A DNA stretch of 64,000 bases from Apus apus (taxonomy: Eukaryota; Chordata; Aves; Apodiformes; Apodidae). Of this stretch, positions 63,869 to 64,000 are shown in pieces. Every line of letters starts with the position of its first letter. The stretch's first letter is position 1. The stretch spans positions 3,276,056 through 3,340,055 of the forward strand of contig NC_067304.1 of the NCBI RefSeq assembly GCF_020740795.1. The letters are read 5' to 3'. Both the position numbers and the translations under genes were made by a program. Below the pieces are notes generated by a model. That model saw only the letters and a list, made by a program, of their open reading frames with translations. It was not told the origin of the DNA and searched no databases.

Positions 63869-64000
63869 CTATAAAAAGAAAGGGAAAACACTTGCCAGCA
63901 TGGTTCAGTGCCAGGCCACAACTGTTAGCTAAAGAACTGGATTTCCCCAGGAGGAAAGGAGAAGCCATGTAAAAGTCTAGCTTTGGTCATGACAGAGGTG

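Overview
This is vertebrate nuclear DNA and almost certainly from a bird. Three truncated CR1 LINE copies carry the typical avian CR1 3' end. The genes are split by GT-AG introns and two CpG islands are present. The gene order TSPO2 - APOBEC2 - OARD1 - NFYA - TREML1-like - TREM2 - further TREM-like receptor matches human 6p21.1 (known in chicken as the TREM locus of a microchromosome). I cannot name the species from the sequence alone.

Layout: 1-7.7 kb holds no recognisable gene, only one CR1 copy. TSPO2 (+, three coding exons, 7732-9591) is followed by about 7 kb of intergenic DNA, in which a U2 snRNA-like fragment and an orphan 24-nt exon-like element stand out. APOBEC2 (+, two coding exons split by a 7.3 kb intron, 18215-26226) converges on OARD1 (-, five coding exons, 29308-31522). 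OARD1 and NFYA (+, nine coding exons, 35550-45134, with a 3.5 kb 3' UTR) are head to head across a CpG island with three NRF1 palindromes and four CCAAT boxes. A second CpG island starts within about 100 bp of the NFYA poly(A) signal and carries three CCAAT boxes spaced 30 and 32 bp plus an E2F site.

The last 13 kb is an innate-immune receptor cluster, all on the minus strand. It holds a TREML1-like inhibitory receptor with an intact three-tyrosine tail but a damaged-looking V exon, TREM2 (complete, with the transmembrane lysine used to bind DAP12), and the tail exon of a third receptor that runs off the right edge.

The housekeeping and muscle or erythroid genes (TSPO2, APOBEC2, OARD1, NFYA) share no pathway. 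They are linked by ancient synteny, and OARD1 and NFYA by a shared promoter. The TREM genes do form a functional set: TREM2 should signal positively through DAP12, while the two flanking receptors have ITIM-type tails expected to recruit SHP phosphatases. I saw no clear retrovirus-like element, CRISPR array or tRNA. The most notable observations are the decayed TREML1-like ectodomain, human TREM2 disease-variant residues occurring naturally in this TREM2, the NF-Y site arrays on both sides of NFYA, a GC-AG intron in NFYA and the U2-like fragment.
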